Source of the DNA: Oscillospiraceae bacterium
Lineage (GTDB): Bacteria; Bacillota; Clostridia; Oscillospirales; Oscillospiraceae
Assembly (NCBI GenBank): GCA_902795045.1
Contig: CADBJU010000021.1
Coordinates: 1 to 64,000 of the forward strand
DNA: 64,000 bases
Reading direction: 5' to 3'
Position 1 is the first letter of the stretch. Each line of letters opens with the position of its first letter. The notes beneath the pieces were generated by a model. It worked only from the letters and a program-made list of their open reading frames with translations, did no database searches and was not told where the DNA came from. A program made the translations under genes and the position numbers. Below are positions 25,426 to 33,934 of this stretch, in pieces.

Positions 25426-25995
25426 TTATTCTCCCGCGCTGCCGGTAAGCTGGAGCTCGGCCGCGTGCTCCTTCATGCCCTCGATGCAGATTTCCGCCAC
25501 GTCCTTAAGCTCCATGCCCAGCATCTCACAGCCCTTGAGGATCAGCTCCCGGTTGCATTTTGCGGCGAATTTCTTATCCTTGAACTTCTTCATGAAGCTC
25601 TTGACCTCCAGGTCCTGAATGCCGTTGGGGCGCATGCGGGCGCAGGCCTGGATAATGCCGGTCAGCTCGTCGACGGTATAGAGGCTCTTTTCCATGTTGG
25701 TCCGGGGCTTCACGTCGTTGCGGATCCCGTAGCCGTGGGAGAGGATCGCCCGGATGTCCGCCTCGTCCATCCCGGCTTCGCGCAGGGGCTCGGCCGTATG
25801 GTCCAGATGCTCCTCCGGGTACTGCTCATAGTCATAGTCGTGCAGCATCCCCACCGCCTGCCAGTGCTCCTCGTCCTCACCGAAATGCCGGGCCATGGCC
25901 CCCATGGCATAGCAGACGTTCTTTGCGTGCAGGATCAAATGCTCCTGCGTCACCATGGTTCCGTTCAGCTCTTTTGCTCTGGCCAGTGTCAGCAT
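25426..25995 (-). CDS. HD-domain phosphohydrolase
   Basis: A 189-residue HD-family metal-dependent phosphohydrolase. The metal motif is VGMLHDYDYEQYPEEH (His-Asp), preceded by LILHAKNV. The substrate is unknown. Its start overlaps the end of the upstream sensor-EAL gene by 7 bases, so the two are coupled and may act in the same pathway. Confidence 0.85.
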   Translation of the reverse strand: MLTLARAKELNGTMVTQEHLILHAKNVCYAMGAMARHFGEDEEHWQAVGMLHDYDYEQYPEEHLDHTAEPLREAGMDEADIRAILSHGYGIRNDVKPRTNMEKSLYTVDELTGIIQACARMRPNGIQDLEVKSFMKKFKDKKFAAKCNRELILKGCEMLGMELKDVAEICIEGMKEHAAELQLTGSAGE

Positions 25996-28232
25996 TGTGT
26001 TCCCTCCGTTTGAGGCATTCTGCCTGCTGTCTTTACGGTTTCCCGCAGTATTTTCTCATAGTCCTGCACCGGCATGGGCTTGTGGAAATAATAGCCCTGC
26101 ATTTCCGAACAGCCCTTGCTTTTCAGAAAGTCTGCCTGCTCGACGGTTTCCACGCCCTCCGCGATCATTTTCATGCCCAGCTGATTGATCATCTGAATGA
26201 TGCAGCTGACAATGATGCGGCTCTTTTCCGGGTCGCCGGAAGCGGTGAGGAAGTGGAGGTCCAGCTTGACGCGGTCCACCGGCACCTCCTTGAGCATGTG
26301 CAGCGAGGAGTAGCCGCTGCCGAAGTCATCCATCTCCACCTGGAAGCCCATGGCGCGGAGCTCCTGTGTGGTCCGGATAAGCAGCTCGGGGCTCTCGGCA
26401 AAGGCCGTCTCGGTGATCTCGATGCGAAGCTGATCGGGCGTGAGGCTGTAGGTCTTAATGAGCTTTTGGAAGTGACCGGGGATATCCCTGTCCTCCCGGA
26501 TATCGTCGCGGGAGACATTCACGGAAACCGCTCTGTGCTCCCCTTCCGCGTTCCAGCGCTGCAGGTCCCGGCAGGCCCTGTCCCAGACGAAGCTGTCCAG
26601 GTCGAAGATGAGGCCCGCTTCCTCCAGGGTTGAGATGAAATCGAAGGGATACAGCCAGCCGAGCTTTGTGTGATCCCAGCGGCAGAGGGCTTCCGCGCCG
26701 GTGATTTCTCCCCGCTCGTAGTCCACCTGGGGCTGATACCAGACCTGAATGTCCCCGGCCTTAATGGCCGCAGGGAGGTAGTTTACGATCTCCGCGATGC
26801 GTTTTCCGTTCTGCCACTGCTCGGGGTTATAAAACCCGAGGTTTTCCCTGCGCTTATCGCGGATCCGCTTTTCCGCCACGCGGGCCAGGTCCAGCATGTG
26901 ATCCACGTCGATCTTGCGGAAATCCTTTGCCGTCAGTACATAGATGCCTGTACAGATCTGTACGCGGTATTCCTTGCCCTGGTCGACAAAGAAGTTTTCG
27001 ACCGGTTGGAAGATGTTGATCTCATCCTCGCGCATGCGGTCCTCTGTCGTGATGTGGCGCAGGATGGCAAAATGGTCGGCGTCAATGCGGCCGATCGCCT
27101 CTTCATCTGACAGATTTTCCATCGACTTTGCGGCCCAGAAACGCAAAAGTGTGTCCCCGGCCTCTCTGCCGAGGCTGTCATTGATGAATTTGAAATCCCT
27201 GATATTGTTGTAGGACAGATAATAAGGGGCGTCCGGGTGTAGGCGCAGGAGCTCTTCCGCCCGCTTGCGAAAGCCGTTCATGCTCAGCGCGCCGGTCAGC
27301 GCGTCCTGATCCATCATCTGCCGGAGCTTCTTTTCATGCTCTGCGCGGATGGCGCGTATTTTCTGGACGGCAATGATGACAAGCGCCGCAATCAGCAGCA
27401 GCGCCAGGAGGACGATCTGACCGTACTGGTAGAGATAATCGGAGAAATCATACCGATAGAGTCTTCGGGACGTGTGGTCGAGAATGATGGCCTGGCGCCT
27501 GGTGTCCTTCAGCGCGGCAATGCCGCCGTTCAAACGCTCGATGATCGCCCGGCCCTCGGGGGTGTCCTGTGTGCCCGCGCGAAAATCCATGGTGAACATG
27601 GCCGTCGGCTGCATCTCCAGATCCTTGTAGGAGGGCTTTTGCAGAATGTAGCTCCATACATAGGAGTTGTGCAAAAGCGCGTCAAGCTTGCCGGAGCGAA
27701 GTTCGCTCACGCACTCAGGCATGGTATCATAGAGCACGATCTCCAAGCCAGGGAACATCTGCTTGACCGTCTCTGCAGCCGCTGCGAGAGATTTGAGCAT
27801 TCCCACACGCAGCTCGTCCATCGGCGGAAGATTCCGTCTGCCCTCGGTCACAAGGGTGAAGGGCGTCTGGATGAGATTGTCCGACACGATGCTCGCCTTC
27901 CCGGCGGTGCTGCCGATGGCGCTGCCGAAGGGCATGAGCAGGTCATAGGCGGGGTTATCCAGCGCATCCTTGAGCGACTTCTCCTCTATCATCCGAAAGT
28001 TCGCTTCATAGCCTGCCGCCTCCGCCGCAGACAGCATCAGATCCACACCGATGCCGGTTATTTCCCCGTTGTCGGGGTCGAGATAAAAGATGGGACAGCG
28101 CTCCGCCGGCACCCCGACCGTCAGGGTCTCTCCCCCGGGCGCGGCGAAGGCCGGTATAACAGCGCATGGCAGCAGAAGGATCGCGCATAGCAAAAACGGC
28201 AAAACGCCGTACAGCAGTTGTTTTTTTCTCAT
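25989..28232 (-). CDS. Sensor c-di-GMP phosphodiesterase (solute-binding domain + degenerate GGDEF + EAL)
   Basis: A 747-residue transmembrane sensor. Signal peptide or anchor (residues 8-30), then an extracellular domain (35-255) like family 3 solute-binding proteins (LTVGVPAERCPIFYLD... GIGVDLMLSAAEAAGY), one membrane helix (about 275-295), a GGDEF domain with the broken signature IDADHF, and an EAL domain with AEALCRW, EITET, MDDFGSGYSS and EGVET intact. It should degrade c-di-GMP in response to an external ligand, probably a small amino-acid-like molecule. Translationally coupled to the HD gene. Confidence 0.92.
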   Translation of the reverse strand: MRKKQLLYGVLPFLLCAILLLPCAVIPAFAAPGGETLTVGVPAERCPIFYLDPDNGEITGIGVDLMLSAAEAAGYEANFRMIEEKSLKDALDNPAYDLLMPFGSAIGSTAGKASIVSDNLIQTPFTLVTEGRRNLPPMDELRVGMLKSLAAAAETVKQMFPGLEIVLYDTMPECVSELRSGKLDALLHNSYVWSYILQKPSYKDLEMQPTAMFTMDFRAGTQDTPEGRAIIERLNGGIAALKDTRRQAIILDHTSRRLYRYDFSDYLYQYGQIVLLALLLIAALVIIAVQKIRAIRAEHEKKLRQMMDQDALTGALSMNGFRKRAEELLRLHPDAPYYLSYNNIRDFKFINDSLGREAGDTLLRFWAAKSMENLSDEEAIGRIDADHFAILRHITTEDRMREDEINIFQPVENFFVDQGKEYRVQICTGIYVLTAKDFRKIDVDHMLDLARVAEKRIRDKRRENLGFYNPEQWQNGKRIAEIVNYLPAAIKAGDIQVWYQPQVDYERGEITGAEALCRWDHTKLGWLYPFDFISTLEEAGLIFDLDSFVWDRACRDLQRWNAEGEHRAVSVNVSRDDIREDRDIPGHFQKLIKTYSLTPDQLRIEITETAFAESPELLIRTTQELRAMGFQVEMDDFGSGYSSLHMLKEVPVDRVKLDLHFLTASGDPEKSRIIVSCIIQMINQLGMKMIAEGVETVEQADFLKSKGCSEMQGYYFHKPMPVQDYEKILRETVKTAGRMPQTEGTQC

Positions 28233-28493
28233 GGCGCAGCAGTCTCCCCGGGCAGATTGTTTTAATAGTATATCATATCTTCCGCTGTAGTGCTATCCCA
28301 TTTCAGGAAAAATTTTACGCCGGGCGCGGGTTTTATGTGCGTTTTTTCCCACCAGGCAAGCACATAAAAAAAAGAGTGTTCTCTCCTATATTATGGGTAG
28401 AAATTTACAAAACGGTGTGGTATAATTACAAAGGTGAAATCATTTTGATTCTCATAATGCTCATATCAAGGTTCAGGCATCGGGAGGGAAATC

Positions 28494-30977
28494 ATGGGGA
28501 CGTTTCATTTTGACTGTCTCCCCGCAGATCTGCCAGGGGGCTTTTTCATATACAGGGCGACCGGCGCAGAGGAGCTGTGCTTTGCCGACAGAAACGTACT
28601 GGATCTGTACGGCTGTCGTACGGAAGAGGAGTTCCGCGCTTTTACGCACAACAGCTTTCGCGGCATGGTATACCCCGAGGACCTCGACCGCGTTGAGAGC
28701 GAGATCTACGCCCAGACCTTCGCCTGCGGAGAGCGGCACGACTATGTCCACTACCGCATTCAGACGAAGCAGGGCGAGATCCGCTATGTGGAGGACTTCG
28801 GGCACCTGGTCTATGACCATGACGGCTCTGCGTTCTTTTACGTCTTCGCTGAGGTCGTGGAGGAGGCGGAGTACCGCAGGATGAACCAGGCCGACTGGGA
28901 GGCAAGGGTCGGCTACCGGAAGTCGGAAAAGCGAAACGCCCTGACGGGGCTTATGTTTGAAAAGTCCTTCTATGCCGCCTGTGAGCAGAACCTTGCCGAT
29001 GTCAAGGTCAACTGGCTTCTCTTTGCCATCGACCTGCAGCACTTCAAGCTCTTCAACGAATGGTACGGGCGCGAGGCCGGGGACAATGTGCTTTCTGCCG
29101 TCGGCCATGAGCTCGGTCTGATTGCCAGGGAGCACGGCGGTGTCGCCGGCTATTTCGGGAGCGACGATTTCGCGCTTCTGGTCCCGGCCGCGCATTTTGA
29201 CACGGACGCGCTCTTTGCCCGTATCCACAGTGCAGTCATCCGCCACGGGGCCTCCGTCGGCTTCCAGCCAGCCATCGGCGCCAGCTACTCCCAGGGGATC
29301 ATGTCCGCCTATACACTCTATGACCAGGCGTCGCTTGCGGGCAACGAGGCCAAGGGCGACCCCAAGGCCCGCGTGAAATTCTTCTCCCAGGCCATGGTCA
29401 GCAAGGCCGAGGAGGACCACAGGGTCCTGTCGGAGTTCAAAAACGCCCTTGCCAACAACGAGATCAGCTTCTATCTCCAGCCCCAGTGCCGGTCCATGAC
29501 CGGGCAGATCGTCGGCGCGGAGGCCCTGGCCCGCTGGATAAGGCCAGATGGGAAAATGGTCCCGCCGCCCTCCTTCATTCCCACACTCGAACGCTACGGC
29601 TTTGTACCGGATCTGGACCGGTACATCTGGGAGCAGGTGTGCTCTTGGAGCCGGAAGGTCCTGGACGAAGGAAAGCCCCTGATCCCCGTGTCCGTGAACA
29701 TCAGCCCTGTGGATATCTTTACCCTGGACGTGCCCGCCATCTTTGAGGACCTGGTCGCGAGATACGGCATCCCCCGCGAGGCTGTCAAGATCGAGATCAC
29801 AGAGTCTGCTTACAGCGAGGACTCGGAGAAGATCCGCTCCACGGTCCAGGCCTTTCGCGATATGGGGTACGTCGTGCTGATGGACGATTTCGGCAGCGGA
29901 TTTTCCTCCCTCAACATGCTGCGGGAGCTGAACGTGGACATCATCAAGCTTGACGCCTACTTCCTGCGCATGGAAAAGAGCAACGAGCGAAAGGGCATGC
30001 ACATCATCGAGTCCGTCGTAAACATGGCAAAGACCATGGCCATGCCGGTCATTGTGGAAGGCGTGGAGACAAAAGAGCAGTGTGATTACCTGATGGGGCT
30101 CGGCATACGCTACATCCAGGGCTACTACTTCTACAAGCCGATGCCCTCTGCGGATTTTGAGAAGCTGATCGCAAAGCGGGAAAACATCGATCCCGACGGC
30201 TTCGTTTTCAAGGCGAACGAGGAATTTCGCATCCGGGAATTTTTGAACGATACGGTCTACACCGATTCCATGCTCAACCACATCATCGGTCCGGCGGCGA
30301 TCTACTGTCTGCACGGGGAGGACATCGACATCGTGCGCTTTAACGAGATGTTCTACCGCGCGGTCAACGTCCCGGATTTCAGCGCCAGGCTTCTGAGCAT
30401 CCAGCGCGTCATGCCGGAGCATGAGGTTCCGGAGCTGTTCGCCACGCTGAAAAAAGCCTTTGACGACAGGCTCAACGGCGCAAGCGGTGTATTCACCTTT
30501 AAAAAGATCGACGGCACGGCAGCCCGCTTCCTGATCCAGTTTTATTACCTCAACAACGACGGCGGCAATATCCGCTACTACGGCTCGGCCAGGGATGTCA
30601 CGGAAATCACCAACCTCCATCGGCACATGGAGCTCCTGTCCCGCTTTACGTCCCGCACGGTCCTGTTCCTGCTGTATAACCACGGGATCTATTCCTTTGA
30701 CATCGTGGCGCACGGTCTGGAAAAGGATCTCGGGCTCTCCAGACAGCAGATGCTTGAGGAATTGAACAATAATGAGTTTTACAAGCGTATCGTGCCCACA
30801 AGTGAAAACCTGCTGTGGAACGCCGCGCAGAAATGTGCCGAGACCCGGCGCAGCACGAGCGCCGAGATGTGCATCCGGGGTGAAAGCGGAAACGTGCTGG
30901 ATGTGATCGTCGATGCCGATTACGTCGACGACGAGTTGGGAGACGTCCGGTGTATTCTTTCACTGAGGAAGAAATGA
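28494..30977 (+). CDS. PAS-GGDEF-EAL-PAS signalling protein
   Basis: An 827-residue cytoplasmic protein. Residues 10-130 are a PAS domain (YPEDLDRVESEI motif), 150-290 a GGDEF domain with degenerate signature GSDDF, 310-560 an EAL domain with AEALARW, EITES, MDDFGSGFSS and EGVET intact, and from about 580 a second PAS-like region. Expected to be a phosphodiesterase with sensory input at both ends. The start has GGGAGGG upstream, and an extended -10 (TGGTATAAT) lies near 28418-28426. Confidence 0.9.
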   Translation: MGTFHFDCLPADLPGGFFIYRATGAEELCFADRNVLDLYGCRTEEEFRAFTHNSFRGMVYPEDLDRVESEIYAQTFACGERHDYVHYRIQTKQGEIRYVEDFGHLVYDHDGSAFFYVFAEVVEEAEYRRMNQADWEARVGYRKSEKRNALTGLMFEKSFYAACEQNLADVKVNWLLFAIDLQHFKLFNEWYGREAGDNVLSAVGHELGLIAREHGGVAGYFGSDDFALLVPAAHFDTDALFARIHSAVIRHGASVGFQPAIGASYSQGIMSAYTLYDQASLAGNEAKGDPKARVKFFSQAMVSKAEEDHRVLSEFKNALANNEISFYLQPQCRSMTGQIVGAEALARWIRPDGKMVPPPSFIPTLERYGFVPDLDRYIWEQVCSWSRKVLDEGKPLIPVSVNISPVDIFTLDVPAIFEDLVARYGIPREAVKIEITESAYSEDSEKIRSTVQAFRDMGYVVLMDDFGSGFSSLNMLRELNVDIIKLDAYFLRMEKSNERKGMHIIESVVNMAKTMAMPVIVEGVETKEQCDYLMGLGIRYIQGYYFYKPMPSADFEKLIAKRENIDPDGFVFKANEEFRIREFLNDTVYTDSMLNHIIGPAAIYCLHGEDIDIVRFNEMFYRAVNVPDFSARLLSIQRVMPEHEVPELFATLKKAFDDRLNGASGVFTFKKIDGTAARFLIQFYYLNNDGGNIRYYGSARDVTEITNLHRHMELLSRFTSRTVLFLLYNHGIYSFDIVAHGLEKDLGLSRQQMLEELNNNEFYKRIVPTSENLLWNAAQKCAETRRSTSAEMCIRGESGNVLDVIVDADYVDDELGDVRCILSLRKK

Positions 30978-31028
30978 CCCCAAGGCACCAACGACTGGAA
31001 GGTCATAATAAAACAGCCTTACAATGAG

Positions 31029-31065
31029 AAAACGGGAAAGCGGAAAAAATCCGCTCTCCCGTTTT
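31029..31065 (+). terminator. Terminator after the PAS-EAL gene
   Basis: Stem AAAACGGGA-A-AGCGGA paired with TCCGCT-C-TCCCGTTTT (one mismatch) followed by T residues. It lies just left of the miniature element at 31072. Confidence 0.75.
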
Positions 31066-31071
31066 TGTGTT

Positions 31072-31192
31072 ATACTATTCCCTGATAGAAAGCTGACTTG
31101 GCATTTCGAGCAGGAATTGCGCCAGACAAGGCGGCTTTCGCAGAGCATAATGGAGATATATGGTCAAGAAGATTCCTATCAGGGGATAGTAT
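31072..31192. mobile_element. MITE-like element, copy A (121 bp)
   Basis: 17-bp terminal inverted repeats ATACTATTCCCTGATAG (31072-31088) and CTATCAGGGGATAGTAT (31176-31192), one mismatch. Almost identical to copy B (38647-38809) except for about 42 bp missing near the right end. No coding capacity for a transposase. The right end abuts the stop codon of the flavodoxin gene. Confidence 0.8.
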
Positions 31193-31672
31193 TTACAGGT
31201 TCAGGCCGGCGATCCAGTCTCTGAGCTCTTTTTCGGAGGCACGCGCGGAGAAGCGCTTGCCGCTCAGGACCTTCGCGTCCTTTGCCAGCGCTTCGATGCG
31301 CGCCTGCCCCTCGCCGAGCTGGCTGCCGCCGGAGGTGAAAAAGGGCACGATCGTCTTCCCGCCGAAATCGTATGCATCCAGAAAGCTGTCGATGATACTC
31401 GGCTCGCGGTACCACCAGATCGGGAAACCGAGGAAGACCACATCCGCGTCCGCGACGGGCGCGGCGGCGTCCGCAAGTGCGGGGCGGCAGCCGGGGTCCT
31501 GCATCTCCACGGTGCTGCGCGCCTTTTTGTCCATCCAGTTCAGATCCCGACGCTCATAGGGCACTTCGGGCTTGATTTCGTAGAGCGCGGCATCGGCCGC
31601 GGCGGCAAGGGTCTGTGCAAGCTTTGCGGTGCTGCCGCTGGCGGAAAAATAAGCTACAAGTTTTTTACTCAT
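31193..31672 (-). CDS. Flavodoxin
   Basis: A 159-residue flavodoxin-like protein with the FMN phosphate loop FSASGSTAKLA and the FLGFPIWWYREPS and PFFTSGGSQLG loops that contact the flavin ring. Last gene of a tetR-monooxygenase-flavodoxin operon, so it probably serves as a quinone or electrophile reductase partner rather than a general electron carrier. Its stop codon touches the right end of MITE copy A. Confidence 0.88.
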   Translation of the reverse strand: MSKKLVAYFSASGSTAKLAQTLAAAADAALYEIKPEVPYERRDLNWMDKKARSTVEMQDPGCRPALADAAAPVADADVVFLGFPIWWYREPSIIDSFLDAYDFGGKTIVPFFTSGGSQLGEGQARIEALAKDAKVLSGKRFSARASEKELRDWIAGLNL

Positions 31673-31712
31673 GGGGATACATCCTTTCTGTTATTAAGCT
31701 TCTGTCAATAAT

Positions 31713-32042
31713 CTATCGTTTGATGAACTGCATGTCCTTTTCCGGCAGGCCGGATTCGTCGGAGACAAATCGCTCCGCCTTCATGTGCAGATCGTATTTC
31801 TCCCGCAGCGCCGTGATCTGCGCCATCATGGGCGAGGCATGGTGCAGGTCGATGGCCGCCTGGTCCCGCCACTGGTCGATGAGCAGGACAGTTTCGGGGT
31901 CGTCCATCGGGAAAAAGTACGCATAGCGCAGATTTCCGTCCTCGGCCCGGATAGCGTCGACAGTGCCGCTCGTGACCATCTCCTCGGCAAAGCGCCGCGC
32001 GGAGCCGTTTGTGCCGGTGTAATAAAGATTTACCGTGATCAT
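31713..32042 (-). CDS. Antibiotic biosynthesis monooxygenase (ABM)-fold protein, YgiN-like
   Basis: A 109-residue small ferredoxin-like-fold protein. The pattern VNLYYTGTNG... YFFPMDDPETVLLIDQWRDQAAIDLHHASP matches ABM/YgiN quinol monooxygenases, which act on quinones without a cofactor. It lies between tetR (4-bp overlap) and flavodoxin. The group suggests a response to quinones or related electrophiles. Confidence 0.85.
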   Translation of the reverse strand: MITVNLYYTGTNGSARRFAEEMVTSGTVDAIRAEDGNLRYAYFFPMDDPETVLLIDQWRDQAAIDLHHASPMMAQITALREKYDLHMKAERFVSDESGLPEKDMQFIKR

Positions 32043-32668
32043 TGCAGTCCTCCCAAAAGCGTCCGAATAAAGTCATACGCCATTTCGTATGTGCTCATGT
32101 ACACATAGGAGATCCCCGCCTCCTGCATGGCCAGGCGCTGCTTCTCCGTCACGACCGTGTAGGGGTAGAGGCCGTAGACAAAAGGCAGGAAGGCGTACAG
32201 GAAGGTCTGTCTCCCCTTCTCGTCGAGCCGGGGACAGAACTTCTTCAGGCAGCGGTCCAGCGCGTCCTTCGATGCCCCGTAGGCCGACTTGAACGCCACC
32301 AGCCGCTCCATGCGGGAGTTTTCCTCCATGTCATAGAGATTCATGCTCAGCAGCTTGAGCATCAGCGGGCGTCGCTCCAGCGCATGGGCAAGCATGGATG
32401 CCAGCTCCTCGCGCGAAAGCATCTCGCTGCCCGCGCAGATCCCGTCGAGGTCTTTGGTAAAAAGCTCATACTCCTGGGCAAACAGAGCCAGGAAGATTTC
32501 TTCCTTCGTCTCAAAGTAGTTATAGATCGAGGTGCGGGTAAAGGAGGTCTGCTGCCCGATCTCCTTGAGCGTGATGTCCTTGAAGCTCATGGTCTCATAG
32601 AGCTTGCGGCACGCGGCAATGATTTCCTCCTTGCGAGCGTTAGTCAGTTCCGATGATCCCTTCGGCAT
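32039..32668 (-). CDS. TetR-family transcriptional repressor
   Basis: A 209-residue regulator. The N-terminal helix-turn-helix (IIAACRKLYETMSFKDITLKEIGQQTSFTRTSIYNYFETKEEIF) is typical; the rest is an all-helical ligand domain. The ATG at 32668 has GGGAG 7 bases upstream. It heads the operon and overlaps the monooxygenase gene by 4 bases. Two matching operators flank its promoter, so it probably represses itself and the redox genes until a ligand binds. Confidence 0.9.
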   Translation of the reverse strand: MPKGSSELTNARKEEIIAACRKLYETMSFKDITLKEIGQQTSFTRTSIYNYFETKEEIFLALFAQEYELFTKDLDGICAGSEMLSREELASMLAHALERRPLMLKLLSMNLYDMEENSRMERLVAFKSAYGASKDALDRCLKKFCPRLDEKGRQTFLYAFLPFVYGLYPYTVVTEKQRLAMQEAGISYVYMSTYEMAYDFIRTLLGGLQ

Positions 32669-32693
32669 TTTGTTTCTCCCAAATGATCGTATT

Positions 32694-32709
32694 ATGACCG
32701 GTCGGTCAT
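32694..32709. promoter_or_regulatory. Palindrome in the tetR leader
   Basis: ATGACCG-GT-CGGTCAT, 7-bp arms, between the promoter and the tetR start. It resembles operators of other TetR proteins and may be a third site. Confidence 0.5.
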
Positions 32710-32723
32710 CTGCATGAAAATGG

Positions 32724-32771
32724 TGACACCATGTCAAAACATAGTATACCAGTGTTCTGACATGGTGTCAA
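32724..32771 (-). promoter_or_regulatory. tetR promoter with two operators
   Basis: On the minus strand: TTGACA (32766-32771), 17-bp spacer, TATACT (32743-32748). TGACACCATGTCA (plus strand, 32724-32736) and its exact reverse complement (32758-32770) flank the -10; one overlaps the -35 and the other the transcription start. Each is itself a TGACA-N3-TGTCA palindrome. Confidence 0.82.
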
Positions 32772-32851
32772 TCTTTTTCTCCGGTCTGCACACCCAAGCG
32801 CGCTCTGCATAGGATGGAACGTAGCGACAACCGCTCTAAGGAGGAATATCA

Positions 32852-33298
32852 TTGAGCTGCAACAAACCTGATCCGTCCTTCCGTGACGGGTCACTGCCCG
32901 GCGCGTTTGCGCCGCTTGCCCTGTCCTATGTGCCCATGCAGGACGCCGCCGCGCCGAATTACGAGGCCCCCGAGGCGCTGGCCCGCGGCACGCTGTTTCC
33001 CGGGCTTGACCTGCCGTTTATGAATATCGTCAACGACAAAGCGCCGGACACCCCGATGGCGGAGCTGATGGCCATCGACTTTGTGACTGACGAGCTGGAG
33101 CTGTACCTGGACACCCACGCCGACGACCGTGAGGCCTTCGCCCTGTACCAGAGCATCCTCGCCCTGCGCAAGGAGGCGCGGGAGCGCTATGTGGAGCGCT
33201 ACGGCGTGATCACCCAGTGTGACCAGCTCGGCCGGGAGAGCTATACCTGGCTGCGCGATCCCTGGCCATGGGAGTTTCAGAACGGGAGGGCACGCTGA
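32852..33298 (+). CDS. cotJB: Spore coat protein: CotJA fused to CotJB
   Basis: A 148-residue protein made in the mother cell for the spore coat. Residues about 22-57 match CotJA (LSYVPMQ... ALARGTLFPGLDLPFMN) and residues 67-148 match CotJB (DFVTDELELYLDTHADDREAF... YTWLRDPWPWE). In most spore formers these are separate genes. The TTG start has AAGGAGG 8 bases upstream, and no internal start with a good site separates the two parts. The stop overlaps the cotJC start by one base. Confidence 0.88.
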   Translation: MSCNKPDPSFRDGSLPGAFAPLALSYVPMQDAAAPNYEAPEALARGTLFPGLDLPFMNIVNDKAPDTPMAELMAIDFVTDELELYLDTHADDREAFALYQSILALRKEARERYVERYGVITQCDQLGRESYTWLRDPWPWEFQNGRAR

Positions 33299-33894
33299 TG
33301 TTTGTCTATGAGAAGAAACTGCAGTATCCGGTCAAGATCCGCAATACCAATCCGGCCCTGGCAAAGTTCATCATAAGCCAATATGGCGGTCCCGACGGGG
33401 AATTGGGCGCTTCCCTGCGCTATCTGAGCCAGCGCTACTCCATGCCCTACCCCGAGCTCAAGGGCCTGCTGACGGATATCGGCACCGAGGAGCTGGGGCA
33501 TCTCGAGATGATCGGCGCGGTGGTGCACCAGCTGACGCGTGATCTCTCCATCGACGAGGTAAAGAAGGCGGGCTTTGACGCCTACTTTGTGGACCACACG
33601 GCAGGGGTCTACCCCACGGCAGCCTCTGGCTTCCCTTGGAGCGCCGGGTCGATGCAGGTCAAGGGCGACGTGATCGCCGACCTGAGCGAGGACCTGGCCG
33701 CCGAGCAGAAGGCCCGGGTCACCTACGACAACATCCTTCGCCTTTCAGATGACCCCGATGTCAACAACGTCATGCGCTATCTGCGCGAACGCGAGATCGT
33801 CCACTACCAGCGCTTCGGCGAGGCTCTGCGCCTGGCAGCCGAGAAGCTGGACGAAAAGAACTTTTACGCGATCAACCCGGCCTTCGACCGGTAA
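33298..33894 (+). CDS. cotJC: Spore coat protein CotJC, manganese-catalase-like
   Basis: A 198-residue ferritin-like di-manganese protein related to manganese catalase, located in the spore coat. Glu and His ligands are in EELGHLEMIGAVVHQL and in the C-terminal EREIVHYQRFGEAL. The ATG at 33298 is coupled to the cotJAB stop (TGATG), with GGGAGGG upstream. It probably detoxifies peroxide or helps coat assembly. Confidence 0.93.
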   Translation: MFVYEKKLQYPVKIRNTNPALAKFIISQYGGPDGELGASLRYLSQRYSMPYPELKGLLTDIGTEELGHLEMIGAVVHQLTRDLSIDEVKKAGFDAYFVDHTAGVYPTAASGFPWSAGSMQVKGDVIADLSEDLAAEQKARVTYDNILRLSDDPDVNNVMRYLREREIVHYQRFGEALRLAAEKLDEKNFYAINPAFDR

Positions 33895-33925
33895 AAAAAG
33901 ATCCCCGGCGATTTCGCCGGGGATC
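33893..33925 (-). terminator. tyrS terminator
   Basis: Perfect 12-bp stem GATCCCCGGCGA/TCGCCGGGGATC. On the minus strand it is followed by seven T residues, so it ends tyrS; it also lies just after cotJC. Confidence 0.85.
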
Positions 33926-33934
33926 ACACGTTGT

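Noticed and set aside
31098-31559. Small reading frame beginning MAFRAGIAPDKAAF (also at 38673)
   Set aside because: It appears twice only because it lies in the MITE-like element. No ribosome site, and it runs through terminal repeats.
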